Shown one piece after another: positions 11,655-22,121 of a DNA stretch of 64,000 bases. The stretch spans positions 19,473,001 through 19,537,000 of the forward strand of contig OY727095.1 in the NCBI GenBank assembly GCA_963402885.1. Direction: 5' to 3'. This DNA is from Antedon bifida. Lineage: Eukaryota; Echinodermata; Crinoidea; Comatulida; Antedonidae. The translations under genes were made by a program, and so were the position numbers. The notes beneath the pieces were generated by a model. It was not told the origin of the DNA, did no database searches, and saw nothing but the letters and a program-made list of their open reading frames with translations. Within the stretch, counting starts at the first letter, position 1. Each line of letters begins with the position of its first letter.

Positions 11655-11815
11655 GAAGTGTATTACATTTTTACACTTTTGGAGCAAATGCCCTGGTGTT
11701 CCTTTTCTTGGCAGCTTTGCCTCCATCCTTGCATCCATCACATATAGGATAGCTCCCTGCTTCTTCGATTAAGTTATGCTCGCTGCCACAGTATATATTT
11801 ATTCCTCTTGCGAAT
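11655..11815 (-). CDS. Possible small 3' exon, function unknown
   Basis: A minus-strand frame of about 45 codons ends at a TAA near 11660. It contains a C...C-x-x-C arrangement (IYCGSEHN and PICDGCKDGG) followed by a Lys/Arg-rich tail ending AFAPKV. The pattern of four Cys/His residues plus a basic tail looks like a small zinc-binding end of a larger protein. I do not recognise the family, see no partner exon, and chance coding cannot be excluded. Confidence 0.3.
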
Positions 11816-12533
11816 CAAAACACAAACAAATACCCCCATTTTATAGTAGTTCAACAAAGAGTAAGTAAAAAATCACGACGAACAAATAATAAAGATTCTC
11901 TGTGTACCGCGGAAACAAAACCGTGCAATGTCAAGTCGGTCGGGCCTCGCTGTTCCAGACGTGTACCGATGTCATATTAATTAGTCACGTGTGTTGCATA
12001 CTGCAAAACGGCTGCTGCATGTCTAAGTAAGGTAGACCTTATTTGACTCGAGCCTAGTACACGATGTGTGGGCTGTACTCGTACGGTATCTAGGCCTACA
12101 GTATTTGGATTACGATTTACGGAAAGGTTAACATAAATAATAAATGTAAATATAAATTCCAGTCAAATAATTCTAACATAAAAAATGAAATAAGAATCGA
12201 TGCTGCGCCAAAAATTGGCGTGGGCGGGGACAATAAACTGGTTATAAATTTTATTTGGCCTTATAATATTAATGACATCTTTTGTTGGAGCAAATTCCTT
12301 TTATTTTTATTATACCAGATATGTGTCCCTTACAGTATAAAATATAGCATTTTTACTTTTAGACCATTTATTTACTGTATATGTGTATTTTCATTATTAA
12401 ACATTACGTCACATGAGCTTATTATTATAAATAATTAATTATGTAATACGTAAAGTTCAACAGCCATCATCCGAGGTCAAGGTCACTGTTAAAGGTCATC
12501 AGTAAAGGTTACAGGAGGTAATAAGAAAGCATA
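11816..12533. other. No gene seen
   Basis: A moderately CpG-containing patch (11900-12070, with ACCGCGG and GTCGGTCGGGCC) is followed by AT-rich sequence. The open frame at 12220-12438 is a hydrophobic stop-poor stretch typical of AT-rich DNA. Confidence 0.4.
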
Positions 12534-13935
12534 CAGTACAGAAAGAAATTACTGCTTCGTATCTACGCGTAGCCTACGCGTAGATAGATCGTAGGTCATT
12601 GTTCTGTCCTACGATGTATTGTTCGTAGCCTACGATGTATTGTTTGTAACCTACGATGTATTGTTTGTAACCTACGATGTATTGTTCGTAGCCTACGATG
12701 TATTGTTCGTAGCCTACGATGTATTGTTCGTAGCCTACGATGTATTGTTCTCTCCTACGATGTATTGTTATGATAATTATCTAGGCGTGCCTACGTAGGG
12801 TGGTTCGTAGGGTTAGTAAACACCATTGTCATCGCCTTTAGAAGCATTGACAATGCAAACAAACGATGTATTGTTAAATCCTTAATTAAAATCCTATCTA
12901 AAGATAGTAGACGTCAATTTTTGTAGCCGCCCTACGCATCGGTTATCCTAATTTGGACGGAAATCCGCCGACGAAATGACATCGGGCCGGTGGACCTCAG
13001 CTCACGTAGAGAGAGTCGAGGCTAGCCTGTTTCGGCGGCCTACACTAAAAATTATTTAATCCTACCTTGGAATTCCTACGAATTATAAAAACAACGACAC
13101 CTAACCCAACAAAATATATGCAAAACAAATATATATTCCATATTAAGATTTAACATAGGCCTGGCTTAGGCCTTTTAAAATGATTACGACATGTGTAAAG
13201 AAAAAAGCCCGACCAGAATTTGGAGTGGAAAAAACATGTGAGCAGTTCAGAGAGAGAGTAAAATCCAGGTACTGAGGTACACGATCTTATTAATCGTCGT
13301 CAGACCGGCAGCCACCCTCTCGTACTAAGTTAAAAAAACACGTGAACGATTGCGGTAAAGCAGAGAGTATCGCGTTTCATGCCATGTGACCAAAAAAACT
13401 AGGTCTGTATTAATTACGGTCTTCTGTCGGCAGTCTTTTTGAGCGACCGATTGAACGTTTTGATACTATATTTAGAATGAATTGTTTACGATCTTTTTTT
13501 CTCGGCATCGTTTCTGGATGGACTAGACGTTCGCTATATTAGTTGGCCTGTTCGTTGCGGTTCACCTGTGTTGGATCGTGTCTCTACGTTTACATCGTGG
13601 GAAATTTATATTCGCCGTTGAGTAGGTAAACACGCACGAAGGAAAAGATTACGATTAAAAAATATTATTTATTTTTTAGTAATTTACAACTTGGTCCTCC
13701 GCCAGTTAAATTTAACACATTAATTTCACACCTTCTTAATTACTTCACTAAGAACATCGCAGGGTTGTTTATATAGGTTACGAACTCCCTACGAAGTTCA
13801 GAAAGTAGCTCATTGAAAGTTGTTTATTGAGGTTACGAAGCCAAACAATGGAACCTACGAAGCCAACAACGTAGCCTACGTTCTATCTACGAAGCTACTT
13901 CGTAGGTAAAGTTGCAGTACTTTCTTTCTGTACTG
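12534..13935. mobile_element. 1.4-kb non-autonomous TIR element with TA target-site duplication
   Basis: The left end is TA then CAGTACAGAAAGAAAttACTGC; the right end is its complement (GCAGTACTTTCTTTCTGTACTG) then TA. Subterminal CTACG-rich words continue the inversion (CTTCGTATCTACGCG against TACGAAGTAGCTTCG). TA flanks and a CAGT start are typical of Tc1/mariner-type elements. There is no transposase: the interior has a 21-bp tandem array on the left, a GC-richer middle, and TACGAAG-type repeats on the right. A related end occurs at 42325. Confidence 0.72.
12575..12790. repeat. 21-bp tandem repeat, about eight units
   Basis: Units of CCTACGATGTATTGTTCGTAG alternate with CGTAGC, TGTAAC and CTCTC variants at the junction. 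TACGATGTATTGTT is nearly invariant. The array lies just inside the left terminus, where transposase-binding sites are expected in non-autonomous elements. Confidence 0.9.
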
Positions 13936-13937
13936 TA

Positions 13938-14330
13938 GAATAAAAAATCTACAGCCAATTGCTATAGCCAATTGCTCACCCAGCATGATCGATTGTAGAG
14001 AAAGAATATCGATTTTGGTGCGCGTCCGGCTTGTAGAGTAAAAGAGTACTGTATTAAACACAAAGCGTTGCCGAAATTACCAATGTGCGTTTGCAGTATT
14101 TGCAGTACCGCCTGCTGAAACCCACGCACTAACGTTTCCGAGGTCCCTTGATTTTGGAATGCGGTGTATCGTTTAATCTGCGGTACTATACACACTGTTT
14201 ACTGTATACCTGGATGCTAGTCTTAGTCGGTACTGGTAGGCTAATGAAATGTTGTTAATCTACAGCATACAGAAAAGAAATAATAAGTACGATGTGTATT
14301 TCGGTTGAATTACAATAGGGCTATTCCATG
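13938..14330. other. Intergenic, shares a repeat with 17500-17560
   Basis: The block GCAGTACCGCCTGCTGAAACCC...CGCACTAACGTTTCCGAG (about 14095-14150) resembles GTAGTACTGCCTGACTCC...CGCACTAACTTGTTCCGAG at 17507-17560, so both are pieces of one repeat family. No coding potential recognised. Confidence 0.4.
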
Positions 14331-14879
14331 TTAACTCGCGTTACATTTAATGGGTAGTTGAATGAGTGTTTGTGTCATTATTTCCATACCAAATAACCTA
14401 GAGCATAATTGTTCACTGTAAGGTTAGAGTATATGTGTATGAACTAAACCAGACAAGAACAAATCAAAAATAATAATTTGTTTAACTTTGGTAGTAATTT
14501 TAATATCGGTAACTCGCGTTACACAAAAAGGACATGACCAAAATGCAGAGACACGTTTAATGAAATTCTCCTAATACTAGAAAGCTATGGTTAAAAAGTT
14601 ATTGCTATATATGTGTACTGTTATGCAAGTAACAAAAGTACTTGAATATTTATCATTAAATTGTAAACACGATACACCTTGGTAACTCGCGTTACGGTAA
14701 CTCGCGTTACATTATGTCCAGGATATAGTATAACTGTCAATCCTTAATTTTAAACATGAGAATTGAAAATATGTTTAAACATCAACATTACAGTGCCAAC
14801 ACTAATTAAATTAAAGCTTGAGAAGAAATATGGGTTTTGTAAAAAAAACCACCTGTATAGGAAAACAAACTTTAAATTT

Positions 14880-15779
14880 CATAAACATTAAAACTATCTA
14901 ATGTCCCTCACTCAAAACCTGGTTTCGAACTTAAAGTGACATCGATTATTTGCAACTTCAGGTTTGTCTAATTTATGAACCATGCTCTCACTCTTATAGT
15001 AAATCATATCTCTTGGTGTTGGCCATTTCAAATTTTGACCAGCTGGTTCCATCACCGAGACTTGGAAGTCATTCTCTGCTCCCAATGCGACTACTTCGCC
15101 TGGAAAGATGATACCATCGTAGTCTACTGCATACCAATCTCCAATATTTTGTGCAATGTATTAACAGCATAAATAAAGTTTTCATGGTATTTACAAAGGC
15201 AAACGTTGTGTGGCAGTTTGTTGCTTAAAAGAAAATGGATGTTGATGCCTTTTTTGGTGTTTGGTTTTTTGGCCGTTTTTCATTCCAAACTGACACCACA
15301 TCTTTACGACCAGGAGCTTGACGACTGACATCATCTCGCTCATAATATCTCTTTACCGTCATGACAACATTTTTTTAAAATTGTTGTGGCTTAGACTTGG
15401 ATCGAAAGATATTGTCAAATACTATTTCACGACGTCTTGGTGTCTGAGGTAGGGCTTTGTTAAGTTCACGTCTTGCTCGGCATGTAGCTTTTGCAAAGGC
15501 TTGGGCACTGCGGAATGGGGAATTTTGTTTCGTAGTTGCATTTTTTGCTTCCTTTTTTAATTTTCTAAACCTAGCAACACGTTGCCTTGTGGCCTCTTTT
15601 GCTGCATCTTTTTTCCGTCTACGTTCCAGAACAGAAAGCAACTCATCATTATTACATTTTGTCTTTTCACGACTTTTTCTACTGATGGCAGCATGACGTT
15701 TTTGGTGTTCCTCATATTTACCACTCGTTTTTAAACGTTCTCTGTATCGCTTTTGCTTTTCGGCACTTGTTAACAGCAT
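14880..15779 (-). pseudogene. Internally deleted transposon-type gene: basic N-terminus fused to C-terminal tail
   Basis: The ATG at 15779 starts a basic, coiled-coil-like region (SAEKQKRYRERLK, then RRRKKDAAKEATRQRV) followed by a QAFAKA...LPQTPRRREIV segment, down to a stop at 15375. Past it, in other minus-strand frames, come YYERDDVSRQAPGRKDVVSV (near 15330), LPHNVCLCKYHENF (near 15190), and then directly IGDWYAVDYDGIIFPGEVV and MEPAG...LKWPTPRDMIYY (15150-14900). Full-length relatives I remember have several hundred residues between the CxxHENF part and the DWYxVxYDG tail; here they are adjacent, so the central catalytic region is deleted. At least three frameshifts are needed. I know the family only as uncharacterised proteins in invertebrates and fish. 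Confidence 0.65.
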
Positions 15780-15839
15780 TTTACTAAAAATATAAAAATT
15801 TAAGTATAAAAACATATAAAAATTAAAGTATAAAAACAT

Positions 15840-16260
15840 ACAAAAATACAGGTATGCATGACATCAGAGTTTCATATCCTATCACTCTAAATATAGAAAA
15901 GCTATTATTAGGTGATCACAGACCATTAGTAAAGTAAACACCCATGAAGGAAAACTGGTCTACCTAATTTAAGGTTTCTACATATCTAAAATATCATACT
16001 TACCAAATCTAAACAATTTACTAGATTTGATTATGTTGAGAAGAAGCTGATTGCAAATTGAAAAAAGTTCTCATGATACAATTCAAATTTTATTACATCT
16101 GTAGCACGGCAACCATATAGTAAGCATTACATTATGGGTACGCATAAATTATAAGTGCGTTAATGGGTGCTGCCCTCTACTAATATTTAATAAGGGACTC
16201 CCTGTAATAAAAGATGACTGTTGCTTACACAAATATTAACAATTAGGAGCATGTAAGCAA
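15840..16260. other. No gene; 5' flank of the deleted transposon gene
   Basis: AT-rich, with no repeat or coding signal beyond the neighbouring motif copies. An intron acceptor (ATATTTTTAG) directly precedes the ATG at 15779 on the minus strand, so the true first exon could lie here or upstream. Confidence 0.3.
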
Positions 16261-16799
16261 TGTATAACAGGGTAACTCGCGTTATGAAAATTTGTATTAT
16301 TGGTGGAACAAGCAAGTATTTAGATTAGAAAACCTCAAGTCTTTTTATATTAGCTCAAAAACAAATTCAAAGAAAGAAAAACTTTGTGTTTTCAGTAACT
16401 CGCGTTACATGACATAAATGCACACTTTTTTATCAATAAAAAAAATAATTGTGGATAAAACATGTCATTGTCATTTTCAAGAATTGACCAAACCATATTA
16501 GAGAATACAAAATCAATGGAAATACTTTGAAAACTAAATTGTTTCTTTGAAAAATTATAAATGTGTAATGCACAAAAATATCTACTATTTTCACTTAAAT
16601 AATAACATGTCGATATTTTCTTCATATTCTAAAAAATATTTAAAAAATTGCAATAATTTTTTTTGTTTATAGAAGTATAACTTATATGGACTGCAGTCAG
16701 GGTATATAATTTATGATTGTCTAAATATGAAATTTTCAGGACATGTCCACTAGACAGCAGATACAATTTTGAACACGTCACAAAGCGTTATGCAATTTT

Positions 16800-17104
16800 C
16801 CACTCCTTGTTTTTCAACATTATGTTCACGGCACGACCATTTTCCCGTTCTTCATTAAGATAAAGCAAAAGTTCATGGTCGAGTTTTTTAGTTCACCGCC
16901 AGGATGTACTTTCTTCCTCTTCTTGGTCTTCGGTCCATCACTCAAAATCAGTAGATTTTCAAAATTCCGGTCCCATTCACGTATCCCCTTTCTATCAACA
17001 CCAAAATTCTTTGCCGAAGCAGTTTGAATATTTCCATGATTTCTATGCCAACGAATAATGTTTACCTTTTCGGCGACAGTCCAGCATTTTATTTTTGGAG
17101 GCAT
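16800..17104 (-). pseudogene. N-terminal HTH of a pogo/Tigger-like transposase
   Basis: Starting at the ATG at 17104 (MPPKIKCW), the frame encodes a Brinker/CENP-B-type helix-turn-helix: TVAEKVNIIRWHRNHGNIQTA, then FGVDRKGIREWDRN, then a Lys/Arg-rich stretch. After KKVHPGGELKN the frame shifts by one at an A-run; the other frame continues LDHELLLYLNEERENGRAV, the standard start of the second HTH (CENP-B-type) in pogo transposases. Homology stops near 16810, so the DDE domain is missing. A pogo-type C-terminal zinc finger at 39.8 kb is on the same strand but too far away to belong to this copy. Confidence 0.7.
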
Positions 17105-17215
17105 GATTAAATTGATAGAGAAATTTGAACTACCCTCCACTTGACCACGAAACAACGCACGATGTACCAGCCGTGCCAAAGATGTGTGCATTGCGTGCAC
17201 TCGCGCGTTGCACAC

Positions 17216-17880
17216 ATCACACAGCTTTCAAAACGCATACGTCAACGTCAAATACAACAGAAATGATTGATAATAAATCATTTTATTAATTTATTAAATA
17301 GAACATCAATTGTACCCTGTACAAGCATTATTTGATAAATGATGCCCAATTCTTAAAATTGTATAAGTATATTCTTGTTGAGTGGACGGAAATTTAGTGG
17401 TCAATTCATTCAACCACGTTCAACACGTGCCACCCAGTTTGGAACTTGTCAGGGTGCTTGGGCAAGTTCATTCATAGATTTATTTTTAAAAAAAACAATG
17501 TCTTTGTAGTACTGCCTGACTCCAACGCACTAACTTGTTCCGAGCACCAAGATCGTCGAATTAATGGGTGGGCTTATACCCAAGTGCCTCATTTTGCATA
17601 CAAATTAGTCAAAAGTGGGAGGTGGGCTTATACCCGAGTATGGGCTTATATTTTATCTATTAATAATGGTTATTATTTATTTAATTGTCAGAGCATTATA
17701 AAAAGTAAAGGTTAGTTTCAAAAATAATAATTAATATTTAAAATTTTAAAAATACAAAATATTTGTCAATTATTGTATTACTGTATGTTAAATCAAATCT
17801 CTTTTGGATATTTGTTGGTTCTGAAAAGAACCATTTGTTTTGTAAAGTGTCCTTCAAATTTTTTTTTTTAGATTTTTCAA
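17216..17880. other. No gene; repeat fragment and duplication edge
   Basis: Holds the second copy of the repeat noted at 14095-14150 and a TGGGCTTATACCC(A/G)AGT word twice (17570, 17625). From about 17798 the sequence is the outer edge of the segmental duplication shared with 23166. Confidence 0.4.
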
Positions 17881-17897
17881 GCAAATTTTGAACATTG

Positions 17898-18712
17898 TCA
17901 GTCCCATATTAGATCACCACTCTTCATATCCGCAACAATTTCATTAGTATCCAAATAATAATGGTCAACTTCCTTGGTTATTGTGTCCAAATAATCTTAA
18001 ATTCTCCAGTCACTTCCTTAAATTCATTTATGTTGCCTTCATACCATGTGTCGGAGAGATATCACTCCTTCATTATCATTTGACCACAGGTGGTTGATTT
18101 TCTTTTCAAGAAGAATAAGGGGGCGACTGCACTTGCTACGACACCTTGAACGAAGGTAGCTGCACGCTGTTTTAGTTCTTCATCATAGGTGCTCTTGATT
18201 GCAAGTTGCGGTGTTTGGTAGGTGGACGTCTCTGGTATTAGTGTCGATCGCAGATGTTTTGCGCTTGTTGGTTGTAATGAGTCAGATAATGTTCTTGATG
18301 TGCAGGTCATCTAAATCCTCTGGAGACATTAGAATTGAAAGGTTTTCTTTCAATTTCTCAACAGAAAACTGTTTGCCTTTTGAAGAAAAACAGAACAGGG
18401 ATGGATCCGCCTTCTGATTCAAAATCTTCTTGAATGATAATAACATTTATATATTGACTTATTTATGAATACTGTAAACAAATGCACGTTTTACCTTGGT
18501 GTCTGCTGTCATGAAAATCCTTCTATTGACATTGTCGAATATGACATGTCCTCTAACAGCAAAAAAAGCGCCTCTTGGCAAGTCGAAAATCCTGGTTAGC
18601 TCCGTCTCCGTCAACAAGTTGCAGTCGTTCAGAAAGCATTCACAAAGCATTGCTTTCTGTGTCTTTGTGACAATTACACTTTTGAGAAAGTGTCTTGTTT
18701 TGTTTGATTGAT
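17898..18712 (-). pseudogene. Unknown two-exon gene, copy 1, 5'-truncated
   Basis: Homologous to the gene at 23286-24015. Exon 1 remains from about 18710 to 18497 (CECFLNDC...GAFFAVRGHVIFDNVNR) and ends ACACCAAG before GTAAAA. The AAGGCGG exon starts near 18417 after TTTTGAATCAG. This copy then carries about 190 extra bases that keep a coding character (SDSLQPTSAKHL to FVQGVVASAVAP), absent from copy 2, before LILLEKKINHL. The C-terminal segment (EGNINEF...YLDTDE...KSGDLIW) looks like a small beta-rich domain ending in a short acidic tail. A frameshift lies at the SAVAP/LILLEKK junction, and 4-base and smaller indels break the C-terminal part. The N-terminus beyond NKTRHFLKS is missing. Confidence 0.5.
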
Positions 18713-18775
18713 TTGATTTTTTATGAATAATATTATGATTTCTTCCTTTTTCATTAAAATGAATTTTTAATTTGG

Positions 18776-19264
18776 TTAAATATTTAAGGGAAAAATACCT
18801 ACATCTTTAATTTGTGGAAGATGAACAAATTCTGTATCCAAAACTGCTGCAATTGCTTTAACATCTCGTCTGTTTTTGGCATTGAATTTGCTGTAAAAAG
18901 TGTACAGCCACTTTATGATTTGCTCAAAGCTCTTTATTGCTGGATTGTGCTTCACGGTGTCCAGGACTGCCAGCTCAAGTTTATGCGCCACACAGTGAAA
19001 GGGAATAACAGCTGGCATGGTTTCTCGGATCCGTGTTGCAACACCAGTGCGGTTCCCCATCATGACAGCTGCGCCATCAAAATTTGCTGCAACTGCTGTA
19101 GGTCCCGGTTTTGAAGAATCAGCCAAATTGTCCATTTGAAGACCAAGTCTCTCAAGCCCTTTGACAATTGCTGCCAAGACTCCTTCAGCATGCGCATGTT
19201 CAAGAGGAACAAGGTCAGCTAAAACTGTAGCAGGACAACCCTTTGACACAAAACGTACCATCAC
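18776..19264 (-). pseudogene. hAT-type transposase fragment (ZNF862/ZMYM-like)
   Basis: A 162-codon frame encodes the centre of a hAT transposase: VRFVSKG-C-PATVLADLVPLE, FDGAAVMMGNRTGVATRIRE, then PFHCVAHKLELAVLD. The DGAxVMxGxxxGV and HCxAHxLELAxxD motifs are typical of the hAT lineage domesticated as ZNF862- and ZMYM-like genes. The usual Thr/Gly-Thr before DGA is Asn-Phe here. No N-terminal zinc finger or C-terminal dimerisation domain is attached. It lies between the two halves of duplication copy 1, so it is likely an insertion there. Confidence 0.75.
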
Positions 19265-19514
19265 GGAATCACGTAATTACGATTTCAAACTGTCAACAAA
19301 TTCGACTTTTGTACTCAATGTAAAAAAATAATTTAAAGTACTAAACAAATCTCCTGTTCCTGTATATCAATTAATTAATGCTTGAGATTAACGACTCAAA
19401 AGTTAAACAAAATATTTGTTACAAAATGCTTGTCGTTCTTTATAATATCTCAATATTGATCATCAAAATCAAAATTATCATCACCAAACTCGTTACATAA
19501 TCAATACTTATCAT

Positions 19515-19695
19515 ACATTCAATTCACTTTTAACTAAAATCGAATCATTACTAAACAAATCTCATCAAATATGTAGACAATGCTATCATTAATTTAGCAA
19601 ATGTCGTAATTTAAAAAATTCTTGCAAAAAAAAATTAAATCAGTAACTTGTTGCATTATACAAACGTTTTATGAATCGTGGTGGTGTTTCTAGAG
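19515..19695. repeat. Outer segment of segmental duplication, copy 1
   Basis: Matches 24905-25055 (ATCATTAATTTAGCAAATGTCG, then CAAACGTTTTATGAATCGTG). Together with 17898-18712 it shows that the duplicated unit spans at least about 1.8 kb, in the same order and orientation in both copies. Confidence 0.7.
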
Positions 19696-19819
19696 GGAAA
19701 ATTTGTTTTTAAGTATGATTTTCTCAAATAACGAACCATGTCGGTATGTAGCTTTTAACTGTCGTTTATACAAAACAAAATATAAACATACTGTAGGCGT
19801 ACTTGATTTGTTAATATAA

Positions 19820-20765
19820 TATTATTTTATTATTATTATTATTTATTATTATTCACTTTTATTTCAAATATCAAAAAATTGACCTAAATTACAACTCGTG
19901 GCTAAGAGCCAAATTGCGTGTAAAATACATGTCATATCAAAAATATAAATATATATATAAAATATGAAATAAAAAAAAAAAAAAACAACAAAGAAGGGGA
20001 GAGCAGTGGCAAGCTTGCAGGGGAGAAAATTAAGAATTTAGTAATTTGATGAAGTAGGGTATAGGGCTATTGGTAAATCTGGATGTTTTAGACGCTAGCT
20101 GGGTAATTTTGTTTTTATTTCTTAAATTCCTACCATGACAGCTATGTCTGGTCGGTGGGATTAAATCAGCTGTTTGTTTAATTTTGGGGAGATACTCAGC
20201 GAACTTGCGACAATGCTTCACCCTTCTTTGAGCTAAAGTCTCTAATTTAAGAAATTCAAGGGCACCAGAGTAAGAAAAGTAATCATTGCCTAACATTATA
20301 CGGCAAGCCCTCTTTTGAACATTTTCGAAAAAAGAATTAAGATCATCTTGTAAAAAACCAGGCAATGAGAGCTTACGATTTTCACAAAATGTAAGATCAT
20401 CTACATATTTCAGATACTTAGTTTTAGCATTTGAACCAGCATCGTTGATCATGATCTGGAAACATAAAGGGCCTAACTTTGTTCCCTGTGGGACACCAGC
20501 TTTTAAGTAAGAGTAATTAGATAAGGTACCATTATATTTAACACACTGCATACGCATAAAAAGAAAATCACACAACCATGGTACCAAAGCCCCCCTGACA
20601 CCAATATCAATGATCTTATTAACAAGGATGGTATGGTCGATAAGATCAAAGGCCTTGGAGAAATCAGTAAGAACCATGGTACCAACATTGTGCTTATTCT
20701 CAGCACCTTGACAGAGATAATGCACCAAGTGGGTCAGGTAATGAGCAGTAGTAGTAGTATTAAAG
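19820..20765 (-). pseudogene. 5'-truncated, internally deleted LINE (reverse transcriptase)
   Basis: The minus-strand frame 20765-20030 encodes reverse-transcriptase blocks in order: LTDFSKAFDLIDHTILVNKI, AGVPQGTKLGPLCFQIMIND, and KYLKYVDDLTFCENR with the catalytic YVDD. It then jumps to the C-terminal region (FFENVQKRACRIMLGNDYFS...LETLAQRRVKHC), so about 80-100 codons after the YxDD box are deleted. Downstream on this strand are AAATAAAA and a (AAT)n tail ending near 19822, typical of CR1/L2/Jockey-like LINE 3' ends. The 5' side is truncated within the RT domain, as is usual for incomplete reverse transcription. Confidence 0.82.
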
Positions 20766-20832
20766 ACTAACTTGTAGATTTCGGTACTAATTCGGGTGTA
20801 AATATAAATTAGACATGTAAAATTGTAATTAA

Positions 20833-20956
20833 CGAGCGATAAACATTGGAAATGTGTCGCCTTCAATGGTTTCAGCATCAGTTGTGAGGTCGAGTGGGCG
20901 ACCACGCATCACATTCTTCTGAAACGTTCTTAGAATTTCCACAGGATTGTCAGTTT
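20833..20956 (-). pseudogene. Exon fragment of an uncharacterised HECT-E3-like (G2E3-like) gene
   Basis: After an AATTAGTACAG acceptor the frame reads NPVEILRTFQKNVMRGRPLDL, then ETIEGDTFPMFIAR. This resembles the linker segment of large uncharacterised invertebrate HECT-domain proteins, where a V-L-R-x-x-Q-x-x-V-x-x-GR-x-L block precedes IxVDR. No clear donor follows. It is on the same strand as the zinc-finger exon at 21985-22121 and about 1 kb downstream of it, as expected for consecutive exons. A LINE has inserted just below it. Confidence 0.45.
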
Positions 20957-21984
20957 CTGTACTAATTCGACAAATATAGTAAAGGTAGTTAAAACGGTGT
21001 ATTTCCATTGTAATTAGCAGCAAGTCGTTATTTTCATTTAAAAAAAGACTAAATAAAAACGGAAATTATTTTTAACCAATGCTAATTAAATGTTTCTTAA
21101 TTGTTATTATTATTATGAAAGGATGGCGAAGTTTAGTAAACTTCTAATTTGACTCCTAATATAGTCATGTTCTATTATTGTTTATATTATTGTAAAATAT
21201 TTTGCATAAACGTTATTTGAATTGAATTGAAATAACTGTATTCAGCGTTTTTGTGACGGCTTCGTGAACATGAGTTTGCAAGGGGTTTAAATGTTTGTCT
21301 GCCTTTGGAACATCCCTATAACAACAGATGGTGTTATATTTAAATTTAAAATTGTTTGCGCCAAATGGTGAAGATAATGTGAGCCGGGCTAAGCACGCTG
21401 ACAGAGTATAGTGTGTCAACCAGTATCTGATTCAAATAATAAATATCCAGAAACTACAAATGTTTTACCTTGCGCTGTAGTAACATCCTTACAATTGAAG
21501 TGGGAAGATGTTGTCTAAAATTGCATTTTAGGGTAAACATACAGAACATTAACACACTAAAACCGAAGTTGACATTGACTCACCGTCTGTTCAGTATTTA
21601 GAACGTCGATAATATAAAAAAATATATATATATATATAATTATTTGGTAACAACAATGGAAGAATTTTCTGTGATTTCTATTATTTATCATAATTTACAC
21701 GCGTCGATTAAAAGACATGAACTGTTGTTTTAATGTATTACATTATTTTCCTTATAGTGTCAATATCCATATTAATTAGCCATACTTACTGGGTTCCATT
21801 ATCATCACTGTCGGAAACAGTCTGCGAGGAGGAAAAAAAACACACACGCCCAAAACCATGAATATCAATAACTAGTCATTTTCCAACATAATCATTTCTA
21901 TTAATTGTTCACATACGTAATTGATAGTAAAGGGCTTTTTTTAAATCGTAACAAATAATGCGCCATATAAACAATATCCAATAC

Positions 21985-22121
21985 TCTTATTCGCCTGGCA
22001 AAACTCCACATGGGAGCGAATTTCTCTGGCATCGAACAATATCCCACATATGCGACATTTTAATTTAATGCCCGACGATGGGCAAACAATGTCTTGAAGT
22101 GTGATTGAAGTCTGGATTGGT
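21985..22121 (-). pseudogene. UBZ-like zinc-finger exon of the same HECT-E3-like gene
   Basis: Bounded by TTTATAAACAG and a GTATTGG donor, the exon encodes DIVCPSSGIKLKCRICG, then IRSHVEFC. The C-x2-C...H-x3-C pattern is that of UBZ-like ubiquitin-binding fingers found just upstream of the HECT region in this kind of protein. Its splice sites look intact. The rest of the gene is not visible upstream, so this is probably a gene fragment; an additional decayed HECT C-terminal piece lies at 38.2-39.1 kb. Confidence 0.45.

Larger units (their letters stand above)
14331..16410 (-). mobile_element. Internally deleted DNA transposon of unassigned family with repeated GTAACTCGCGTTAC sites
   Basis: Six copies of the near-palindrome (G)GTAACTCGCGTTAC, or one-base variants, sit at 14331, 14508, 14681, 14696, 16271 and 16395. 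Four lie left and two right of a broken minus-strand gene. All are in the same orientation. The arrangement resembles subterminal transposase-binding sites. I could not define terminal inverted repeats, so these limits are only the outermost motif copies. Confidence 0.5.

Noticed and set aside
12220..12438. 72-codon hydrophobic frame
   Set aside because: AT-rich chance frame without supporting signals.
12575..12790. CRISPR array suggested by regular 21-bp repeats
   Set aside because: No unique spacers; it is a simple tandem repeat inside a transposon of a eukaryote.
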